Positions 59,045 through 64,000 of a stretch of DNA of 64,000 nt are shown piece by piece. Position numbers and translations under genes: made by a program. The stretch covers positions 1 through 64,000 of the forward strand of contig CAVBBL010000004.1 in the NCBI GenBank assembly GCA_963593905.1, read 5' to 3'. Under the pieces are notes generated by a model. The model was not told where the DNA came from, searched no databases, and saw only the letters and a program-made list of their open reading frames with translations. Source of the stretch: CAG-791 sp963593905. Lineage in GTDB: Bacteria; Bacillota; Clostridia; Lachnospirales; Lachnospiraceae. Within the stretch, counting starts at the first letter, position 1. Every line of letters begins with the position of its first letter.

Positions 59045-60520
59045 ATGGAAATTACTTCATTTTATTTTTTGTGTTTTTTTGCCGCTTTGCTGGTGCTGTA
59101 CTATCTGGTACCTGGGAAGCTGCAATGGGTTTTGCTGCTTCTTGGCAGCGTGGCATTTTATCTCTTAGGGGGGAATGGATGGCTGATCCTCTATCCCCTG
59201 GCGAGTGCAACAGTGACCTGGTTGGCTGTCAGAGCTCTGGAGAAGCAAGAGGAACCAAAAAAGCGCAGGGTGATCCTGGCGGTGGATGTGCTTTTGCTTT
59301 TGGGTGTGCTGGCAGGCCTTAAATATATGCGCTTCGGCGGCGGGATTGCCATTCCCCTGGGACTGTCCTTTTACACCTTTTCCCTGGTGGGATATGCGGC
59401 GGATGTCTACAACGGATTGGCAGAGCCGGAGCACAGCTATCTGCGGACTATGCTGTACGGCATGTATTTCCCCACGATGATCTCCGGGCCCATCATGCAC
59501 TTTAAGGCAGAGGGCACACAGCTCTGGAAGCCGCATGCCTTTGATTATGTACAGGTGACAGAGGGACTGCAGCGAATGCTCTGGGGCTTTTTTAAAAAGC
59601 TGGTAATTTCGGAGCGGGCGGCGGTGATCACCAATACGGCCTTTCAGAATTATGAGCAATACCCGGGAAGCTATATCTGGGTGGGAGCGCTTTCCTTCAC
59701 CATCCAGCTGTATACTGATTTCTCCGGCTGCATGGATATTGTGATCGGTCTGTCCCAGACATTGGGCATTACACTGCCGGAAAATTTCCGGACACCTTTC
59801 TTTTCCAAGAGTATTTCAGAGTATTGGCGCCGTTGGCATATTACCTTGGGTATCTGGATGAAGGAATATGTGTTTTATCCCCTGCTGCGCACCCGCCTGT
59901 TTATGAATATGGGCAAAAAGCTGCGGGCAAAGTGCGGAAAAAAGGCCGGAAAGCAGATTACGACCTTTACCGCGATGTTTTTGCTTTGGTTTAGCGTAGG
60001 CTTGTGGCACGGCGGCGATGTGAAGTATGTCATCGGCTCCGGCCTGCTGCATTGGTTCTATATCGTGGTGGGGGAGGTGACCCTGCCTTTCTGGAAAAAG
60101 GTGCTTCCCAGGCTCCGCATTCCCATGGAGGGAAAGGGAGCGGATCTCTTCCGGATCCTGCGAACCTTCTTCCTGGTGAATATCGGCAACGTGTTCTTTC
60201 ATGCCGGCAGTGCGCAGGATGCAGCGCGGATGCTGCTGTCCGGAATTTCCGTGTGGAATCCGACAGCCTTGCTTTCTGCGGATAAGGGACTGTTTAGTTT
60301 GGGACTGGACGGAATCGAATTTACAATCCTGGCGGTGTCGGTGTTTCTTCTCTTTATCGTTTCCCTTCTGCAGGAAAAAGGCTCTGTCAGGGAGCGGATC
60401 GCCGCAAAGCCGCTGGTACTTCGCTGGGTGATCTGGATGGCATTGCTTTTTTATGTGATCCTGCTTGGAAACTACGGGCCGGGATACAGCTCTGCGGAGT
60501 TTATCTATCAGGGCTTCTGA
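59045..60520 (+). CDS. MBOAT-family O-acyltransferase 3, divergent
   Basis: The 491-residue polytopic protein has MBOAT order: IPLGLSFYTFSLVGYAADVY, LYTDFSGCMDIVIGLSQTLG, EYWRRWHITLGIWMKEYVFY and VGLWHGGDVKYVIG (His about 321). It differs from the other two in YPLLRTR where they have IPLGGSR/NR, and in having no SGNH partner next to it, so its acceptor or donor may differ. ATG 59045 is set by AAGGAAAG nine bases upstream. It may use the partner of one of the other MBOATs. Confidence 0.9.
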   Translation: MEITSFYFLCFFAALLVLYYLVPGKLQWVLLLLGSVAFYLLGGNGWLILYPLASATVTWLAVRALEKQEEPKKRRVILAVDVLLLLGVLAGLKYMRFGGGIAIPLGLSFYTFSLVGYAADVYNGLAEPEHSYLRTMLYGMYFPTMISGPIMHFKAEGTQLWKPHAFDYVQVTEGLQRMLWGFFKKLVISERAAVITNTAFQNYEQYPGSYIWVGALSFTIQLYTDFSGCMDIVIGLSQTLGITLPENFRTPFFSKSISEYWRRWHITLGIWMKEYVFYPLLRTRLFMNMGKKLRAKCGKKAGKQITTFTAMFLLWFSVGLWHGGDVKYVIGSGLLHWFYIVVGEVTLPFWKKVLPRLRIPMEGKGADLFRILRTFFLVNIGNVFFHAGSAQDAARMLLSGISVWNPTALLSADKGLFSLGLDGIEFTILAVSVFLLFIVSLLQEKGSVRERIAAKPLVLRWVIWMALLFYVILLGNYGPGYSSAEFIYQGF

Positions 60521-60637
60521 TTTGAAGATTTGTATGTGTGCAGCGCCTGCCACATTTCAATTTGAATTGACTTCTTACAGATAAATTTGAGATGGCGCGG
60601 AATAGTTACGAAAATTTAGTATGAGGACTAAAGGATA

Positions 60638-61570
60638 ATGGATAAGATAGCCGTATTGATTCCCTGTTATAACGAAGAAAAAACCATCGAGAAGGTGGTA
60701 AAGGATGCCAGAGAGGCACTGCCGGAGGCAGTGATCTATGTCTACAACAATAATTCCACAGACAGGACGGCACAGCTGGCAGAGGCAGCCGGAGCGGTGG
60801 TGCGCACAGAATATATGCAGGGTAAGGGCAATGTAATTCGTCGTATGTTTCGTGAGATCGATGCCCAGTGCTATATCATGGTGGACGGGGACGATACCTA
60901 TCCCATGGACGCAGCACCGGCCATGGTGAAAAAGGTCCTGGAGCAGAATGCAGATATGGTGGTGGGAGATCGTCTCTCTTCTACCTACTTTACAGAGAAT
61001 AAGCGTCCCTTTCACAACATGGGCAATTCTTTGGTACGGGGCGCCATCAATCATCTCTTTGCCTGTGGTATTCAGGACATCATGACAGGATACCGGGCTT
61101 TCAGCTACGACTTTGTAAAGACTTTTCCGGTACTGTCCAAGGGCTTCGAGATCGAGACAGAGATGACGATCCACGCGGTCTACAATAACATGCAGATCGA
61201 CAATGTGGTCATTACCTACCGGGACAGACCCGAGGGCAGCGTATCCAAGCTCAATACCTATTCCGACGGCCTGCGGGTGCTGCGGACCATTGCCAGACTT
61301 TACAGAAACTACAAGCCCTTTGGGTATTTCGGAACGCTGGCTGCCGTATTGGCTTTGATCTCCGTGGCATTTTTTGTTCCCGTTCTGACCAATTTCATGC
61401 AGACCGGGCTGGTGCCTAAGATCCCTACGCTGCTGGTGTGCTGCTTCGTGATGCTGGCGGCAGTGCAGTCCTTCTTTGCCGGGATGATTCTGGATAATCT
61501 GGCCAAGAACAACCGGCGGGATTTTGAGATTCAGAGAAATATTCTTCATGAGCTGCATGAAAAAAAATAA
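60638..61570 (+). CDS. Polyprenyl-phosphate glycosyltransferase-like GT2
   Basis: The 310-residue protein has a GT2 domain (VLIPCYNEEKTIEKVVKD; YVYNNNSTDRTAQLA; YIMVDGDDTYPMD with the DGDD site) and TGYRAFSYDFVKTFPVLSKG, as in DPM1/ArnC-like enzymes. Two membrane helices end the protein (LAAVLALISVAFFVPVL and IPTLLVCCFVMLAAVQSFFAG). It probably makes a lipid-linked sugar for the GT-C-like proteins of this cluster. The ATG follows an AGGACTAAAGG site. Confidence 0.92.
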   Translation: MDKIAVLIPCYNEEKTIEKVVKDAREALPEAVIYVYNNNSTDRTAQLAEAAGAVVRTEYMQGKGNVIRRMFREIDAQCYIMVDGDDTYPMDAAPAMVKKVLEQNADMVVGDRLSSTYFTENKRPFHNMGNSLVRGAINHLFACGIQDIMTGYRAFSYDFVKTFPVLSKGFEIETEMTIHAVYNNMQIDNVVITYRDRPEGSVSKLNTYSDGLRVLRTIARLYRNYKPFGYFGTLAAVLALISVAFFVPVLTNFMQTGLVPKIPTLLVCCFVMLAAVQSFFAGMILDNLAKNNRRDFEIQRNILHELHEKK

Positions 61571-61586
61571 GCTGCTCAGAAATGAG

Positions 61587-61727
61587 GTGTGTGCGGAAAA
61601 TACGCCTGATGGCGTATTTTTCGCACAGTAGTCTGTTTCCTGTGGAAACAGACTGTCCTGATGGCAGACGAGAATTTGAAATTCTCGTCGCCTCTTCGCA
61701 GCAAAGCTGCTCAGAAATGAGGAAAGT
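61587..61727 (+). repeat. Hairpin leader cassette, family 1 (before gene at 61728)
   Basis: Stems TGTGCGgAAAATACGCC/GGCGTATTTTTCGCACA, AGTCTGTTTCC/GGAAACAGACT, GACGAGAAT/ATTCTCGTC and GCAGC/GCTGC precede TCAGAAATGAGG. The end of another cassette (GCTGCTCAGAAATGAGG) lies just before it at 61570-61586, so two ends are in tandem. Confidence 0.85.
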
Positions 61728-63653
61728 TTGAAAAAAGAGAAAAGCCCCTGGTATCAAAAATGGTATATTTATCTCATCGTCCTGTTTTTTGTGGGAGCAG
61801 GGGGGATGTATGCCTTCTGCGGAGAGGATGTGCAGATTGCTGTCCATGACAATCTGGACCTGTTTCAGGCACAATATCAGATGCTGAAGAATACAGGCAC
61901 TTTTTTTGCCCATCATGTGGCGGCACCCTTTCTGGGAGGATTGACCCGGGATGATCTTCCTTCGGAATTGTCCTTTGCCGGAATCCTTTACTGGCTGCTG
62001 CCTTCTCTGCAGGCGTATCTGGTTCTGTATTTTTCCAAAATCCTTATGGCGATGCTTTCCTTTACATTGCTGGCAAGGGAGCTGTTCGGAACCGGCGCCG
62101 GCGCCGGGAGGCTTCCCGCCCTCAGGAAGGATGAGCAGGCGTTGGCAGTGTTGGCAGGATTTGCCTATGGAATTCTGAATCTTTTTCCGGCCTTCGGGAT
62201 GTGCTTTGCATCTATCCCTCTGATCATCTGGCTTTTTATCAGGCTGTACAGGGCAAAGACCGGGAAGGAGAGAAATCTCTGCGCACTGGGGATTTTTGTC
62301 TATCCCTTCTTCTCCTATTTTTCTTATTTTGGATTATTCCTGTGCTGCTATGTTCTGGTGGCGGTGATCTGGATCTCCCTGCGGGATAAGCGCCTTGCCG
62401 GGAGACTTCTTGCCGGACTGATATTGCTGAGCCTTGGCTATGTGTGCTTTGAGTACAGGCTCTTTAGTCAGATGCTTCTGTCCGATACGGTTTCCATCCG
62501 GGAGAGTTTTGTGGCTGGTAATCTTACAGGAAGTGAGATTCTGGCAGAAATCTGGGATGTATGGAAAAACGGCATGATGCACGCAGAGGATGTGCATCAA
62601 AAATTGGTGCTGCCGGTTTGTGCGCTTTATTTTGTACTGCAGAATGCCTGGTATCTGGTGCGCAGACAGGGAAAGAGAAATTTCCATGACCTTTACAATC
62701 TGGTCATGCTGCTCCTTTTATTTAACAGTGTCGTCTACGGACTCTACAATCTGGAGCCTTTCCGTGGACTGATCGAGACGATTCTGCCGCCCCTGAAGGG
62801 ATGGCAGTTTAACAGAACCGTCTTTTTTAATCCCTTCCTGTGGTATGCTGCTTTCCTGATGGTTTGCCTGCGGCTGCTTCGCTTGCGGCAGAGGAGAACG
62901 GGAAAGGGACTGGGAAAGGAAACAGGATGCAGCCTGTCGGCAAGAATATGGCATCTTGTGCCGAATTTTCTGGTACTGGGAGCTATTGCAGTGATCCTTC
63001 TTTCGCCTACCCGCTATAATGATCTCTACAGTACAGCCCATGCAAAAGCAGCAGAGCTGCTGCGCGGACAAAAGACAGACAGCCTTTCCTACGGAGAATT
63101 CTATTCCACGGCGTTGTTTGATGAGATCAAGGAGGATCTGGATTACCAGGCAGGAGATTTTGCAGCCTCCTCTGATGAGAAGACCATCCACCTGTCGGCA
63201 GCGGCCGGCGAGGAGGATGGAAATCTGACAGATTCTGCCGGCGCCCAGTGGGCAGTGGCTTACGGTCTGCATCCTGCGGTGCTGGAATATAATGGAATTG
63301 CGACATTGGACGGCTATCTGGGCTTCTATGCACAGAGCTATAAGGAAGCCTTCCGGGAAGTGATTGCACCGGCGCTTAAGGCGCGGGAGGCTACCCGCAT
63401 TTATTATGATGAGTGGGGAGCAAGGTGCTATCTCTATTCCGGGCAGGAGGATACCATCGTGCAGGCGGTTCGCAATTATCAGCCTCAGAGTCAGGAGCTG
63501 ACAGCAGATACCAAGGCGCTTCGCAGCCTGGGGTGCCGTTATATTTTTTCCAGGATATGTCTTTCCAATGCAGAGGAAAAGGATCTGACCCTGCGGGGAA
63601 CTTATACAGAGGAATCGTCTCCTTATACGATTTATGTGTATGAGGTTGACTGA
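61728..63653 (+). CDS. DUF6044/YfhO-like polytopic membrane protein
   Basis: The 641-residue protein has about twelve membrane segments. VQIAVHDNLDLFQAQYQML near residue 40 is the acidic first loop seen in DUF6044/YkoS and YfhO-like proteins, which are GT-C-like in topology. A soluble C-terminal region (~200 residues) ends in SPYTIYVYEVD. The start is TTG 61728 with TGAGGA a few bases before it, inside the leader cassette. Likely part of glycan or lipid-linked sugar transfer; activity unproven. Confidence 0.75.
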   Translation: MKKEKSPWYQKWYIYLIVLFFVGAGGMYAFCGEDVQIAVHDNLDLFQAQYQMLKNTGTFFAHHVAAPFLGGLTRDDLPSELSFAGILYWLLPSLQAYLVLYFSKILMAMLSFTLLARELFGTGAGAGRLPALRKDEQALAVLAGFAYGILNLFPAFGMCFASIPLIIWLFIRLYRAKTGKERNLCALGIFVYPFFSYFSYFGLFLCCYVLVAVIWISLRDKRLAGRLLAGLILLSLGYVCFEYRLFSQMLLSDTVSIRESFVAGNLTGSEILAEIWDVWKNGMMHAEDVHQKLVLPVCALYFVLQNAWYLVRRQGKRNFHDLYNLVMLLLLFNSVVYGLYNLEPFRGLIETILPPLKGWQFNRTVFFNPFLWYAAFLMVCLRLLRLRQRRTGKGLGKETGCSLSARIWHLVPNFLVLGAIAVILLSPTRYNDLYSTAHAKAAELLRGQKTDSLSYGEFYSTALFDEIKEDLDYQAGDFAASSDEKTIHLSAAAGEEDGNLTDSAGAQWAVAYGLHPAVLEYNGIATLDGYLGFYAQSYKEAFREVIAPALKAREATRIYYDEWGARCYLYSGQEDTIVQAVRNYQPQSQELTADTKALRSLGCRYIFSRICLSNAEEKDLTLRGTYTEESSPYTIYVYEVD

Positions 63654-63719
63654 AAAAAGGGCAGATGATAGTCTTAAAGGATACAAACAGATTCAGAATT
63701 GAAATGGGGAGAGAAAGTT

Positions 63720-64000
63720 ATGCCAATCAGAATGGTGAATTTCATGGGCAGATTTGGATGGGAAATGCAGAAGAAGTTTCCGAAGCTGTCTGCAGAGAGC
63801 TACCTGAAGATGCAGTTTTTGACAAGAGGAAAGTCCCAGAAGGAGTATATCGAGTACTTCCTTTCCAATCCGGAGGAAGCACCCTATCCCAATATTGTAA
63901 ACCTAGAGACCATCAACCGCTGTAATTCCAACTGCGCCTTCTGTACGGCCAATCGGTTTGCGGAAAAGCGCCCCTACAAGCGGATGGAGGATGAACTGTT
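63720..64000 (+). CDS. Radical SAM protein, 3' end beyond window
   Basis: The frame starts MPIRMVNFMGRFGWEMQKKF and contains the 4Fe-4S motif INRCNSNCAFCTANRF (CxxxCxxC) before leaving the window; about 93 residues are visible. Radical SAM/SPASM-like proteins in polysaccharide loci often modify sugars or peptides. GGGGAGAG precedes the ATG. It lies 66 bases after the DUF6044-like gene in the same direction. Substrate unknown. Confidence 0.88.
   Translation, partial: MPIRMVNFMGRFGWEMQKKFPKLSAESYLKMQFLTRGKSQKEYIEYFLSNPEEAPYPNIVNLETINRCNSNCAFCTANRFAEKRPYKRMEDEL

Overview
The window looks like chromosomal DNA of an anaerobic, gut-type Firmicute, most likely a Lachnospiraceae/Clostridia member. 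The grounds are moderate GC content, strong AGGAGG-type ribosome sites, anaerobic ribonucleotide reductase (NrdD/NrdG), an oxygen-sensitive Fe-S serine dehydratase, a formate/nitrite-type channel, ECF vitamin transport, type III pantothenate kinase and many radical/PLP enzymes. No rRNA, tRNA, CRISPR array or intact insertion sequence was recognised.

Layout. 1-3.4 kb: a LysR regulator (cut by the window edge) divergent from two RraA-like aldolase-fold proteins that flank a YkvI-type transporter. 3.4-5.4 kb: a MATE exporter, then decayed toxin-like remnants. 5.6-11.9 kb: a zinc-ribbon/membrane protein group around an unusual ECF sigma factor fused to a transmembrane segment and a large ectodomain. 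12-16.2 kb: an acyl-CoA synthetase, an acyltransferase-3 protein, a thioesterase and a small secreted protein. 16.2-23.6 kb: AsnS, a GH32 sucrase and a segment duplicated around the serine dehydratase genes. That segment has two secreted CAP proteins, two copies of a promoter block, two copies of a terminator and a chimeric scar of sdaAB/sdaAA. The second CAP gene lies behind a cyclic-di-GMP-I riboswitch with its terminator. 24-30 kb: an FNT channel, a beta-helix-like lipoprotein and a CoA gene group (coaBC, ECF S component, coaX). 30-38.7 kb: MATE + AraC pair, shikimate kinase, nrdD/nrdG, a basic amino acid decarboxylase-family enzyme and a P-loop protein.

38.8-64 kb: a long, mostly co-directional cell-surface glycan region. 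It encodes two large DUF6056-like polytopic proteins, three GT2 glycosyltransferases, a GT-C-like protein, a sugar aminotransferase, an FAD enzyme, three MBOAT O-acyltransferases, two SGNH/AlgX-like partners, an FkbH-like HAD-IIIC protein, a stand-alone acyl carrier protein, a VOC protein, a DUF6044/YfhO-like protein and the start of a radical SAM gene. I read the FkbH + ACP + MBOAT + SGNH set as a possible carrier-protein-dependent route that loads a three-carbon (glyceryl/lactyl-like) acyl group and passes it to an exported polymer. This is inference from families and gene order.

A second theme is non-coding. Many genes are preceded by cassettes of consecutive perfect hairpins that end in a ribosome-binding site. 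Two cassette families recur at unrelated loci with compensatory changes in the stems, and one has expanded into a 136-bp tandem array. Short tandem repeats (11, 14, 15, 19 and 25 bp) occupy many other intergenic gaps.
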